The notes beneath the pieces are model-generated. The model had not been told where the DNA came from. It worked only from the letters and a program-made list of their open reading frames with translations, and searched no databases. 64,000 nucleotides of DNA from Sclerotiophoma versabilis (Eukaryota > Ascomycota > Dothideomycetes > Pleosporales > Didymellaceae): positions 1,054,001 to 1,118,000 of the forward strand of contig JAAROD010000033.1 of assembly GCA_012274445.1 (NCBI GenBank), written 5' to 3'. A program made the position numbers and the translations under genes. Below, in pieces: positions 53,131 through 64,000 of the stretch. How positions within the stretch are numbered: position 1 is the first letter of the stretch; each line of letters begins with the position of its first letter.

Positions 53131-54849
53131 ATGGCTTCATATCGTGACAGCATCATCATTGCCGCTACGCTCCTTACTGGAGCAGCTGCAATCAACAATG
53201 GTCTGGCCGTAACACCTCCGATGGGATGGGTGAGCCCTCCGACTCGAACCCCCGACCGACCATTACTGACAGACACCAGAACAATTGGAACGCCTTCGGG
53301 TGTGACGTTTCTGAGGATCTGCTGTATACCACGTCAGGGCAGATCTTGAGCCTAGGCCTACGAGATCTTGGGTACGATCATGTTGTGCTGGATGACTGTT
53401 GGCAAGATGTCAATGGCCGCGACATGAATGGCAAACTCCAGCCCGAACTCAGCAAATTTCCTAACGGCCTAAAGTCAATATCAGATCATCTACATAGCCA
53501 GGGACTCAAGTACGGCATGTATAGCAGTGCCGGCGAAATGACTTGTGCACGTTTTGGTGAGTAGCGGTCAGAATCGAACTGCTACCGAAGAGGCTGACCT
53601 TCCATTCCAGCTGGATCTCTCGACCATGAGGTCGATGATGCAAACAGTTTCGCCGATTGGGGCGTTGATATGCTGAAATATGACAGCTGCTACCATATGG
53701 GCAGAATTGGAACGCCTCAGATCTCGTTCAACCGGTTCAAAGTCATGTCAGATGCCCTTCGGGCCACCGGACGCAATATTCTGCTCAACCTTTGCAATTG
53801 GGGAGAGGATCAAGTGCACACTGTGAGTACGAATCGATGTTTGATTGACAGCGGCAAGACTGACGGCGATCAAGTGGGGAATGTCCATATCCAATTCATG
53901 GCGCATCACTGGCGACATCTACGACAGCTTTACGGTAAGCCTTGGTGTGTTGTTGCATGGAAAGAAATGTACTGATCTTCCATAGCGACCAGATGATCTT
54001 TGTGGATGCAACACAATGGCACCAGGTGACCCATCCTGCATTGCTCCCGGTACTCACTGCTCTGTTCTATTCATTTTGAACAAAGTAGCTCCCTTCGCAG
54101 ACCGCTCTATTCCTGGCGGCTGGAGCGATCTAGACATGCTCGAAGTCGGGCAAGGAGGCATGACCGACGAAGAGTACAAAGCCCATTTCTCTCTCTGGGC
54201 CGCTCTAAAATCCCCTCTGTTTCTAGGCAACGATCTTCGTGACATGCCTGCTTCAGCCCTGACTATCATAAATAACCCTGCCATCATCGCCCTCAGCCAG
54301 GACCCGCATGGTAGATCCGTGACGCGTGTACGCAAAGACATCAACGTCACCAAGGACCAGTATGGCGAAGGAGAAACCCACGTCTGGGCAGGCTATTTAC
54401 ACAACGGTGACCAAGTCGTTATTTTCCTCAACGCTGCTGCCGAAGACCTCGATATGGAGATCTCCCTCGCGGAGATCTTTACCCCCTTCGGCCCTCACGG
54501 CTCAGCTCCGCACGTCCAATACGACTGGGCTGTGCACGACCTTTGGGCCCACCGTATGTCTGAGGAGACTGCAGAAGAGCTCCTCGCTGTGAAGTCTGAA
54601 GCGGATCGAGCTGCTGTCTTGAAGAAGGCTAACTGGTTCAATGCGACGGAGACACCGTATGAACAGGGTTTGCGCGAAGAGGATCCGAGGCTATTTGGAG
54701 AGAAGATTGGTGTTGTCAAAGCTGGTGGCAGTCTGAAGGCGCCGGTCAAGAGCCATGCTGCAAAGGTCTTCCGGTTGAGGAGGATCGCAAAGGAGGGTGA
54801 GAAGTTCAAAGGGAAAAGCATTGATCGTGTTGCTAAGGACGAATTGTAA
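53131..54849 (+). CDS. Secreted GH27 alpha-galactosidase
   Basis: Exons 53131-53229, 53280-53556, 53611-53822, 53875-53934 and 53986-54849 give 503 residues. The enzyme removes terminal alpha-1,6-galactose from melibiose, raffinose-type sugars or galactomannan. A signal peptide (MASYRDSIIIAATLLTGAAA) is followed by the GH27 opening LAVTPPMGWNNWNAFGCDVS. The nucleophile Asp is in DMLKYDSC, and the acid/base Asp in the GGWSDLDMLEVGQGG region. Other family words are VLDDCWQDVNGRD and SNSWRITGDIYDSF. The C-terminal ~170 residues form the beta-sandwich and a Lys-rich tail. Intron 3 uses an AAG acceptor (ATCAAG at 53874), less common but required to give HTWGMSISNSW. Confidence 0.93.
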
Positions 54850-55309
54850 AGAGATGGCTTCCTTTCGGTCGTGACAGCAGGGGCGCGGTCGCCGCATAAC
54901 TTGACGATAAGACGGACGTCGTGTTGGATAGCACATCAATTGGAAGAACACGCTGAAGATCCTCAGCCTAGATCGATTCACAAAGTAAAGTAAACTTGTA
55001 TATCGAATAGCGTAACATTGCAGACCTCGATGGCGTCTTCACGAACAAACCATTGAGTGATTCGAGATGTGATGTCTTATAGGGGAGGAATTCCCAATCG
55101 TAAATTTGGTCCCTTCTTCGTAAGTCGTGACGATGTTACCCTAGGTACTTTTCCCGAATCCAAAACCCCGTCCAACGCCTGGCCTCTTATCAAGGGTCTA
55201 TGTGAGGTTCAATCAAATGCATATGCCACATGCTCCATTCATGCCGCCGCCTCGCTTTCGCGAATAGAAACACAACAACTTGCTCGTTCAGAACGACGCC
55301 GTGAGATAC
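54850..55309. other. Convergent spacer
   Basis: 460 bp holding the 3' ends of the alpha-galactosidase and methyltransferase genes. No gene seen. Confidence 0.5.
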
Positions 55310-56633
55310 TTAGCACATCCTGTAAGTGCCGGTGCCCTCGGCTTGTCTATGCATATCGTTTGCATTGAGCTTGTAGTCGATGGTGATGTCAAGATCACGG
55401 TGGTTCTGCTCGCTAGGCTTGTTCTCGAGCGTACCGGTGATAGTCTCGCCCTCCTCCACGGTCAGGACGTCCTTGAGGTAGAAAACGGTCTGCTTCCAGT
55501 GAGTGTACTTTGTGTGGGGACCGGTAGAGAACTTGATGGGCTTGTGGCAGCAGGCAAACTCGATATCGAACCAAGCAATCAGGGCGTGGACGAAGTCGTT
55601 GCGGCGGACCTTGACCTCGTAAGGCAGCTTGAAAGCGAGGTCCTCAACGGTGCACTTGTAGAGGTCGAGGGTGATGACGGCGGAGGGGTCAGTGACGACG
55701 GCTTTGATGTCAACGGTATCGACGAGGGGCTCTGTCAGAGCGGTGTGCTTGAGAGGGGTGTAGTCAAAACCCCATACGTTGTCCCAGACTAAGTCGTTAG
55801 CAATTTGTTGCTTCAGTGCATGCGGTGATTGACTTACAGCCAATCTTCTCCTCCTTGTAGTCACCGTCCTCGATACCGGCAACGTAGATGGTGGCCTTGT
55901 CAGGGAAAATGAGGCCGTCCTTGACCAGGTACTTATCCCTGGCGTACAAAACGGTGTCCAGCATAGATTCATAGAGCAAGAAGTAGCCCATCCACTCCGA
56001 TATTATGATGTCAACCTTGTCGAAAGGGAGAACGACCTCCTCCATCTTGCCCTGAAGCAGGGTGATCTTGTCGGACAAGCCGTTTACAGCAACGATCTCC
56101 TTGGCCTTTCCGATAATGGTTGACATATCAACACCAATGACGTGTTTTGCGCCGGCCTTAGCAGCGAACCTATACATCCCGTATCAGCGCCTGCTCGTGT
56201 GATGTTTGGTGGGGGCGGCTCGCGGGGCGCGCGTACATAGAGAGGATACCGGTACCGCAGCCAACATCAAGGACAACCTTGTCCTTGAAGAGGTGGGGGT
56301 TCTGGTAGATGGCGTCGCGGTAGCTTCTTGTGCGGACTTCATCTTTCTAAACCTTGCTGTCAGCCTTTGCGTCTTGTTTTACTCGAGATGCAGACTCAGT
56401 GGGGCATACCAGCATTTCCTCGTGAATGCCTTTACGCGCGCATTAGTAATGTGTCAAATGAATATAAAGCGCGGGAACGAACCATGGTGGTTGTAGCTAT
56501 TCGGACATTGTTAGCAAACGCTCCAAGCTATGCTAGCCTTGTGGTTTCTTTACCTGTTGAAGTAATGCGCCTCAGTGTGAGGAAGAGCGGCAATACCCTC
56601 CTTGTTGGGAGTCGCGGAAGTGTTGTTTGCCAT
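55310..56633 (-). CDS. HMT1: Type I protein arginine N-methyltransferase (Hmt1/RmtA, PRMT1-like)
   Basis: Six exons (56633-56554, 56496-56483, 56429-56410, 56346-56237, 56169-55838, 55788-55310) give 344 residues, normal for PRMT1. The enzyme adds asymmetric dimethyl groups to arginines of RGG proteins and histone H4 using S-adenosylmethionine. Motifs are HYFNSYNHHGIHEEMLKDEV, the SAM-binding VLDVGCGTGILSM, the double-E loop SEWMGYFLLYESM, and the THW loop KYTHWKQTVFY. It ends in YRMC as Hmt1 does. Exons 2 and 3 are only 14 and 20 nt. The start was taken at the first ATG before AHYFN, after a short unconserved leader peptide. Confidence 0.95.
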
Positions 56634-57178
56634 TTTAGCAGACTGGAAGCTGGAACAAAGTGAATGTGAGGAGGAGAGGAGGAGGCTCGAGGGCACTTGT
56701 AGTTTACACACCGTGGTGCAGGATGGATAATTTCTACGCTAGCCTTAACCCTGGTGCCCCACTACGAAAGCCCTACGAGATGACCCTAGGCTCGAACAGG
56801 TTATGGCAAGAATATGTCTCAACTGAGTCGCGGTGAAAAGCCAGAGGGCACTTAATCAAAGCATTGCTCTATAGTATTGCCACACCTACAAGGTATGCTG
56901 AACGTGTCGAACAGTACTTCCTTTTCAAAGATTGTCCATTACGAATTTGGGATTTGCTAACAAAACGCGCGAGAAGATGCCCAAAGCGAGAGGGGTATCC
57001 TGCAAATGCTCGAAACCACCCTCCCAGAATTATCATGAAATCGTTAATCATCAATCATCAATGTCGTTATGTTGCGGTCGTACTGACTTTGCCCAACAAC
57101 AATCACCATCACGGCGAAACGCGGCGTACCGCAAGCGGTATCTGCCCGAGAGTATCCCCATTGCAAGTCCCGACCGGC
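56634..57178. other. Spacer: HMT1 promoter and 3' end of the 547-residue gene
   Basis: 545 bp, both neighbours on the minus strand. Short open frames only. Confidence 0.5.
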
Positions 57179-59008
57179 TCATCGTCGGACTCGAATGCGA
57201 TGAAAAGTCTCGATGAAATTTCTCGCATCTACGTCGGTGGTCAGTTGAAGCTCTCCAAGTGCGTGTATAGAGTTACATACCCTCGGATGCGGAAAAGTTC
57301 AACCTGTATCTACCCCCGGGCCCCTTCGGTAATTTATAGCCCTCGCAAAACACATATGGGTGTAATTGTCTGAAGACGACTGTGGTGAGCCCGACTTTCT
57401 TCATCCAACTCCTGTCGCCAACGAACGGTGTAACAAACGCGGTCCAGATGGGCACCGCCTTTAGTGGACCACGACGCGGTGTTGCTTCGAGCCGGACAAC
57501 ACCTGAGTCTGCATCGCGATACACACGGAGGTGATGAAGGAACTGAGTGTCCGATATTTCACTGTACTAAGTCAGTTCAAGCTCTCACAGAGATGTGAGT
57601 GAGAACCTGCCTGCTGAACTCTATTCTTTCTTTGTTTTCTGCATCGAACAGATCTTCGAGGCCGTCAGCCATGCGAGTCTGGTCCTGGTGCTTCATAGCA
57701 ATGGCAGTGTTGTAGAAGAGCACCATACCTGCAGCACGTTAGCTCTTTTCCACAGTGAGCTGGATTCTAGACGCACGTTCATACAAAGGGAATCGTAGAC
57801 GAGCCCACAAGTCAAGCCCTCCATCCTTCCGGTTGACTCGACACAGCTGCAGACAAGAGTCCTTCCGGATTATCTTAAGCCCGGTCAATGGGAAACAGTA
57901 CCTCCTACGTGTTCCATCAGGATCCATGGTAAGGAATAGGATGCGGGCACGAAGATCCTCGAACCTGCAGTACAGGCGTAGCCAGACATTAGTCGCCTCC
58001 AGCGGCAACTCCAGCACTTTCTCAAATCCATCGTCGCCTAGCATCTCAATGACCCGTGGTTCATCCCGCCCAAGGCATTCAGTGATATCACCCAACGTTC
58101 GGAATGGAGTGGAAGGATGTCGCCCATCAAGTATTCGCATGGCCCAGTGAGCGACAGGACCCCCGGAATCAGTAGAATGAGACGACATGCCCTGGGAAGA
58201 GGCGGACGAGAACGTAGGTGAGGTGGGTACGGAAGGGGCAGCTGGAGGCACGAAGATTGGCACTTCTCCTATGCCGCCGTATATCTGTGATACTGGTCGA
58301 GGTGTACGGGGTGGCGGAGGCGGTGGAAGTACATGACTGTAGACTGGATAGGAAGAGAAGCTCTGTATGTTCGGCCGTGGAGTGCGAGGTGGCTTGGGTC
58401 CAGGCGTTCTAGCGGGACCATGACTGGGCATTGACAGCCTGCTGAAATAAGAATCGAGAGGTTCTTGTTGTTTCAGTAGCTTCTTCAGGCGGGCTTGGAT
58501 CTTGTCGATCTCCTCCCCGGGGTCAACGCTGTCTATCGTCAGACAAGTTCACCCACATTTCCCACGGGACTTACCCTCGCAACTCATCATACATCCCCTG
58601 CAGATACGTGCGAAAGTATTCCAATCGCAAAGGCAAAGATGTACCCTGAGCTTTGAAGTCGGCAAGTGCATCCTCCCACATCTCAGAATACTGCGGGGTA
58701 CCAGGAAATGCGCCGGGAAGTCGGCTTTTTCTCTTCGACTTCTTGAATGTATCGCGCACATCGTCAAGAGTGTAGGCCAGGCTTGGAAGGCATACCTCCA
58801 GATCCTTTGAGATCCGGTCTGAAGCCCTTCCATGGCGGGTCAGCTCAAGCCCTTCATGTAGCGTTTGCAAGGCACTCGAAATGGCGTATAGCTCAGCAAT
58901 GTCACCTGTAATATCTTTGCGATATTGTGGAATCTCGCTGACGAAGAGGCTAAGCTCTGTTGCCGTATCTTCGGCGTCTTTGGCGTAGTCGAGCAGTCGC
59001 CAATCCAT
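57179..59008 (-). CDS. Unknown conserved-looking protein, 547 aa, helical N-terminus
   Basis: Exons 59008-58575, 58528-57777, 57728-57607, 57566-57281 and 57228-57179 join in frame. I do not recognise a named domain. Residues 1-145 are helical and acidic/basic mixed (MDWRLLDYAKDAEDTATELS). Next comes a coiled-coil-like piece (IDKIQARLKKLLKQQEP) and a Pro-rich segment (about 175-245) with a PPPPPPRTPRP stretch, a possible SH3 or profilin ligand. A globular C-terminal half (about 260-547) has VWLRLYCRFEDLRARILFLT, PLYERMVLFYNTAIAMKHQD and PIWTAFVTPFVGDRSWMKKV. The last exons carry little outward sign of a gene but read well together. Intron 3 is very short (40 nt, GTTCTC donor); an alternative GC donor at 57610 with acceptor at 57562 is also in frame. 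Function unknown. Confidence 0.7.
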
Positions 59009-60131
59009 GGTGTCAAGTGGATCGCGTGACAGGAGATCTCGAGCCGAAAAGGAGCGTCGCTAGCGGCGCATGCTCTGAGGATCAACAGATTAAGTGGGAG
59101 GAGAAATGTGAATGAGGCGACAGGGCTGAACAAGAACTCTTGATGTGCACTGACGTTGCGGGCCTTAATGAGGGCCGACGGGTCTTTGACGTGTTCAGGT
59201 ATGCAGCAACGGCTGCAGGCCGCGAAGAAAGCCAATCGTAGACGCCGAAGCTTGTTACCTGCAGCTCTTCCTACTCTTTGTTTCTCGATCTGCCCCCTCA
59301 ATTGTTTTGGCCCCCAAACCTACAAGCGTGATTGCATCTGGATTCCAAAGTTCGAGAGGTCGTGTGTTATGAAGACAAGATAAGGACCCAAGGCGTGTTT
59401 TGCGGCGCGGATACCCAAGGATCGCCAGCGGCTCTATCAGGTGTCAAGTGACACTCAGCTCCAAATTACGACCGGTGCGACGGACCACAGGCCACGGGAG
59501 GTTTGCAGCCGATGACATCGTCGTCTGAGAGTTCAATGCTTCCAGGTGTCGCAAAGGGCCTTTCTGCCTGGCCGTGCTCCACTGCATGCCGATCTAGTCC
59601 TGCAATGTCAGCAAGATCAGGTCAGTATTCTTGACCAACAGCTGCTCGGCGACAGCGGTCAAAGTCCTTTGCGCCGTGCGATGTACGAATGCACGTCGTG
59701 GACAGCTGTCAACTGCAATGTTCAGGTTTGGTTCATACACAGGCTAGGCAGCAGCAGTCGGCGTTCGAACATAGCTCAACTACAATGGGAGCAAATCACA
59801 TGAGGATAGGTGTATGCAGGTACTCGAACGATCAATGAAGAAGTCAATCGTTCGAATTGACTGCAAATGCTGTATATATGTGGTTACTGGAAATGAGGCT
59901 AAGCCTCACTCTCCCCGCGCCACCATGCCGTTATGCCGGTTTGAGAATCATCCAACCACCCTCAATATCACTTATCACTTATGAGGCAGCGGCTTTACTT
60001 CAAGAGAATGCGATCTATTGGGTATGGGTCATCGTAGGTTGCGGGGGCCAGATATTGCGAGTCCAAGGACCAGTAATACGAGCGCTACAGAGGGCTCCCG
60101 CGTGCACTCTGCCTCTCACATGTCGACGTTC
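59009..60131. other. Spacer between the 547-residue gene and RIB5
   Basis: 1.1 kb, both neighbours on the minus strand; contains the promoter of the former and the 3' end of RIB5. Open frames seen here have no coding character. Confidence 0.5.
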
Positions 60132-60944
60132 TTATTTCCCCAGAGCCTTCAGTCTCTCGTCGACAAGCTTCGAGACCATCTTCTCCAGGATGGCAAACTC
60201 GCCCTTGGAGCTGTCTTCAAAGTACCCGGCCACGCTCTTCTCCACGTACTTGCCCACCTGGTCTACCTCCACGTTGACATGCTCGCCAGCCTTCTTGCTT
60301 GCTGTGACGACCTTCTCCTGTGTGTATGCAATGAGCATGACCTCCCAAAACCCCTCGAGTCCGTCCTCCACCTTGGTGACTGTCAAGCTTGCTCCGTCTA
60401 TTGTCACATAGCCCTTCTCAACGATGTAGCGCAGCACAGCGGGGTCGCGCGGCTTGAAGCGGAATGTGAGGGCGTTGCCGTCAGGTGTCACAGACTGGAT
60501 TGTTGCGATGGTGTCGACATGGCCCTGCACGAAGTGGCCGCCCATGCGAGTGTTTGCAGAGACAGCGCGCTCAAGGTTGACCCTCGAGCCCTGCTTCAGG
60601 GAGCCCAGGTTCGTGCGGCGGAGTGTCTCGGGCGCGCAGCCAATCTTGAACGACTTTTTGTCGAACTCGGTGACAGTCAAACATGTTCCTGCATCGTCTC
60701 AGCACTGCACTTCTGTCATAGCTAGCTGCTGATGTACCATTGACACTGATGCTGTCACCCAAGTGACAATCGCCCAGAATGTCCTCGCAGTCGGAAATCG
60801 TCAATGACGTGCCACCACCTCCGGACGCCGTCTGATCGAGCTCCTCGAGCGCAGCGACAGCTAGCTACGATTAGCTCAGCCATGCAGCACAGTGGCGCAG
60901 AGCGCGAGCTTACTGCCGATTGTTTCAACGAGACCGGTAAACAT
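60132..60944 (-). CDS. RIB5: Riboflavin synthase
   Basis: Exons 60944-60914, 60860-60738 and 60688-60132 give 236 residues. The enzyme makes riboflavin from two molecules of 6,7-dimethyl-8-ribityllumazine, the last step of vitamin B2 synthesis. The protein starts with the invariant MFTGLVETIG. It shows the internal duplication of the family: SISVNGTCLTVTEFDKKSFK in the first barrel and VTIDGASLTVTKVEDGL in the second, plus GGHFVQGHVDTIATI. Length is normal for fungi. The first exon codes for only ten residues. The divergent CoA-transferase gene starts 170 bp away, so the two share a very short promoter. Confidence 0.95.
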
Positions 60945-61114
60945 AGTTGTGGTGGGGGTATGCTATTGGAGAAGGGGCATAGTGGTGGGGTAAGCCACTA
61001 CTTTTGGGCCTCGGACTTTCGGACAAGAGCTCGGGTATCTGTGGGGAGCCTGGAGTGGCTGTCTTGGGAACCGTTGCAGGTACACTCACTTGGGTCATAT
61101 AGTCATTGCTCGCC
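60945..61114. promoter_or_regulatory. Short divergent promoter, RIB5 / CoA-transferase
   Basis: Only 170 bp between two divergent start codons; no obvious TATA box. Confidence 0.5.
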
Positions 61115-62650
61115 ATGTCTCAATTCGTGTCTCGAGGCGCGAGGCCTTTGTCACAATGCTCTTTTCGAAAGACTGCTTCTTATAACACAATGAATTGGTC
61201 GCTGAGGAAGCTCGCAACAGCTGCGGCGGCAAGTGGAGATGCCTCCAACCTACCACTGGCTGGTATCAAGGTGCTCGACATGACAAGAGTTCTGGCTGGA
61301 GTACGTTTTAGTAATTCCACAAAGACATGGACTACCTCACTGATTTGTCAACCAGCCATACTGCACACAAATTCTTGGAGATCTTGGGTATGTCGTACCG
61401 AGCCCCTATACGACCTAACAGCCCAAATTGGCAGACATCAGAACAATCAGTTGACTTGAGATAGCGCAGATGTAATTAAGATTGAGCATCCAACAAGAGG
61501 AGGTAAGTAGGAACTACCGATAGACAACCATCGCTATAACCTAACAAAATCACCAGATGACACTCGAGCATGGGGCCCCCCATACGCTCAATACACTAAC
61601 GGCGAAGACGGGCCCGGTGAAAGCGCATACTACCTAGGCGTGAACCGCAATAAACGCTCAATAGGCTTGTCCTTCCAGCACCCAGCAGGCGTCGACATTC
61701 TCCACCGCCTCGTCAAGGAATGCGACGTCCTCGTAGAAAATTACCTGCCCGGCTCTCTCGCCAAATATGCCATGGACTACGGCACCGTCTCCAAAATCAA
61801 CCCGCAACTTATCTACGCCTCCATCACCGGCTACGGGCAAACAGGTCCCTACAGGAACCGCGCAGGTTACGACGTCATGGTCGAAGCTGAAATGGGCCTG
61901 ATGCACATCACCGGCTCACGGGACGGACCGCCAGTCAAAGTTGGCGTCGCAGTCACAGACCTAACCACCGGGCTCTACACGTCCAATTCGGTGATGGCCG
62001 CCCTTCTCGGCCGCGCACGTACAGGAAAAGGTCAGCACATCGACGTCGCGCTGAGCGACTGCCAAGTCGCGACGCTTGCAAACATCGCATCCTCATGCCT
62101 GATTAGCGGGAAGAAAGACACCGGGCGCTGGGGAACTGCACACCCTAGTATTGTGCCATACAAAGCATTCAAGACAGCCGATGGAGATATCTTGCTCGGC
62201 GGCGGAAACGACAGGTTGTATGGTGTGCTATGCAACAAGCTCGGCAAGCCAGAGTGGATTACTGACGAGCGATTCAAAACGAATGCCGTACGCGTCAAGC
62301 ACCGGGATACGCTCGAAGAGCTTATCGAGAATGAGACAAGGCAGAAGAGTACGCAGGAGTGGCTCGAGATTCTGGAGGGCTGTGGCATGCCGTACGCTGC
62401 TATTAACGATGTGCAGGGCACGCTGAACCATGAACATGTACTGGCGAGAGATATGGTTAAAGAAGTTGAGCATCCGGCGTGTGGTACAATTAAGATGGTG
62501 AACACGCCTGTCAAGTGGAGCGATTCGAAGCCAGGGATTAGGATGCCGCCGCCTATGCTGGGGCAGCATACTGATGAAATCTTAGGGGAGACATTGGGGA
62601 TGAGTAAGGATGAAGTTGAGGGACTGAGGAGCGAAGGTGTCGTCGCATAG
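61115..62650 (+). CDS. Class III CoA-transferase (CaiB/BaiF), SUGCT-like, mitochondrial
   Basis: Exons 61115-61300, 61356-61387, 61465-61502 and 61557-62650 give 449 residues. The N-terminal ~45 residues are rich in Arg, Ser and Ala with few acids (SRGARPLSQCSFRKTASYN), which fits a mitochondrial import signal. The enzyme core starts LPLAGIKVLDMTRVLAGPYC, continues with ADVIKIEHPTRGDDTRAWGPPY, and has the catalytic Asp in RNRAGYDVMVEAEMG, the position of the active-site Asp of formyl-CoA transferase. The GGNDRLYGVLCNKLG stretch and size are closest to succinyl-CoA:glutarate CoA-transferase (human C7orf10), which reactivates glutarate. Exact substrates cannot be read from sequence. Exons 2 and 3 are 32 and 38 nt. 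Confidence 0.9.
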
Positions 62651-62880
62651 ACGTGGAATTTGTCGTGTATCTATTTGATAGAGTCTGACTGTTGGGCAAA
62701 TATAAGTATAGAAGCTCAATCGACGAGCTCTTCCAGCTCGTCTGTGTTCATGTCGCTGAGCTCATCGTTTCCGCACCCGACAGCGTCCTTTGAGTACTTT
62801 CTGTCCTCAAACCTGAATCTCTTGCCTCTTCTCTTACCTTCATCGCTTATTCCCAGCTGTCGCTCCAGCGCATCGGCCAC

Positions 62881-63985
62881 CTAAACCTTGTTGTCTAGCG
62901 TGCCATCGGCTCCTAACCCACTCCCATCGCCCTTCCACCCATGACTGAACACCTCGAAATTATCGTCCACCAACCATTGTAAGTCCTCACTCTCGGGTCT
63001 CAATGTTCTTGCCAGTCCTTGTCCAGCTTTCGGATAATGTGCTGGTGGATCGGTGTCATACCCATCGTCTTCCTCGTACCTATTCCCGGCCATGTCCAAA
63101 GTCACCCGCGGTTGGGCGCGAGTGCCCATTTCTCGTAAAACATGTGCTTCAGAGGAGGACGCAGATGTAGTTGGTGTTTGGGCGAGAGGGATTTCGGTCG
63201 AGGCGGTTGGTTGCATCGTGGCGGCGGCTGGTGGGGGCTGTGGTTGGGAGGCAATAGTCGACGGATCCGGAAGAAGGCCAGTGACGTTTGGAGGGAAGAT
63301 AGGAAGTTCTGGATGTCGTATTGTAGCGTGAAGAAGGAGAGAGACAAGTTTGGGCTGTGTGAGAGTAGAGAGGTACGCGCGTTTCTGCATACATATTAGC
63401 GGAAGGTGTTGTACTGATGTGGTCAGACATACCTCGTCTATCGACAGATTTTCTGCAGCAACAAGATGTTCTGTCCCTTGTACGACGCTCTCCTTTGACC
63501 GTGCACAAGGGCCGCATAACCATTCCTTCTCCAGTACTGTGACCACATCATTGCTAATGGGTGGACTGTGACAGTACTGGTGATATGCCGTACTACACGA
63601 ATCGCAGAATACTATTCTGTTCTGTGACGGGTCGGTATCTCGCTGACATGTCTTGCATTTAGCGGCTAGCATGGTCTTGGTCGATTTCCTCCGCTTGACG
63701 CCTGGCGTTGGCTCTGGTATTACTGGAACAAATGCGACTGGCTTGTTGACACTACGTCCGGACTTCGTTCGCGTGGGCTGTGGTGTGTAAGATTCAGACG
63801 CATCGGATTCGTCTTCGTCATTCTGTACACTGTCAGACGTGCCTCTGTGGGTATCCCTCCATACTCACGTCGCTCTCTTCGTCTGCGCTATCAGAGCGCT
63901 TCCTCTTGCCCCCACGCCCTCCTCTACCACCTCGCCCCCGTCCCCGTCCCCTTCCTCTTCCTTTCACTGACCCACGACCTGACAT
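62881..63985 (-). CDS. PHD-finger protein with Gly-Arg-rich N-terminus
   Basis: Exons 63985-63869, 63822-63433 and 63384-62881, all phase 0, give 336 residues. The start ATG at 63985 opens a Gly-Arg-rich segment (repeated GRG/RGG) followed by KRKRSDSADEESD, probably nucleic-acid binding and nuclear. A C4HC3 PHD finger spans about 105-155: CKTCQRDTDPSQNRIVFCDS, CSTAYHQYCHSPP and WLCGPC supply all eight zinc ligands. The rest is Pro/Thr/Ala-rich (PQPPPAAATMQPT), then an acidic end (YEEDDGYDTDPP). PHD fingers of this type read histone H3 tails. No second chromatin domain is seen, so the complex it serves is unknown. The gene probably fits within the window, but an upstream exon beyond 64000 cannot be excluded. 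Confidence 0.85.
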
Positions 63986-64000
63986 TGGTGTTGCCCCTAC

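Noticed and set aside
53557..53610. tRNA-like string with a TTCGATT-type loop (minus strand) inside alpha-galactosidase intron 2
   Set aside because: No acceptor, D or anticodon stems can be formed; the region is a normal 54-nt intron.
1..64000. Transposons, CRISPR arrays, rRNA, AT-rich mutated repeat blocks
   Set aside because: I looked for transposase or reverse transcriptase motifs, regularly spaced repeats and strongly AT-shifted blocks, and found none by eye.

Overview
The window reads as nuclear DNA of a filamentous ascomycete, most likely a dothideomycete close to Pleosporales (inferred from protein style, not from a search). Genes are compact. Introns are mostly 46-95 nt with GTRNGT-like donors, CTAAC/CTGAC branch sites and YAG acceptors. 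The proteins are typical of fungi: a Zn2Cys6 regulator, an Ndt80-type regulator, a GLFG-bearing Nic96 and a retromer Vps35. I see 26 protein genes (one cut by the left edge) and two intron-containing tRNA-Thr genes. I see no transposon, CRISPR array, rRNA or plasmid feature. Exon borders were placed by eye from splice signals, reading frame and family conservation; every joined reading frame given closes in frame.

Layout. 1-9,100: end of a chitin-binding (CBM18) gene, tRNA-Thr(AGU), an S6-kinase-like AGC kinase, tRNA-Thr(CGU), and a large protein with a central Zn2Cys6 cluster. 9,300-24,000: housekeeping genes VPS35, a small secreted Ser/Thr-rich protein, NIC96, an unknown 188-residue protein, MED27, a flavocytochrome b2-like lactate dehydrogenase and a Rab GTPase. 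24,265-41,982: an N-acetylglucosamine (GlcNAc) catabolic cluster. 42,483-47,701: RAD26/CSB and a membrane-anchored secretory protein. 48,559-54,849: a small sugar-use group of MAL-type permease, divergent Zn2Cys6 regulator and secreted GH27 alpha-galactosidase. 55,310-63,985: HMT1-type arginine methyltransferase, an unknown 547-residue protein, riboflavin synthase, a class III CoA-transferase and a PHD-finger protein.

The GlcNAc cluster is the main coherent system. In order it holds glucosamine-6-phosphate deaminase (NAG1), a divergent multi-spanning transporter, a hexokinase-family kinase, the Ndt80-like regulator RON1, a GH3 beta-N-acetylglucosaminidase fused to GNAT domains (NAG3) and GlcNAc-6-phosphate deacetylase (DAC1). 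Together they cover release of GlcNAc, uptake, phosphorylation, deacetylation and deamination to fructose-6-phosphate, plus control. The gene set matches the RON1-controlled cluster described in Trichoderma, so the system is not new. Its details are worth a look: a 7-nt exon in NAG3, an intron inside the NAG1 start codon, a substituted GH3 nucleophile, and two unusually large empty spacers.
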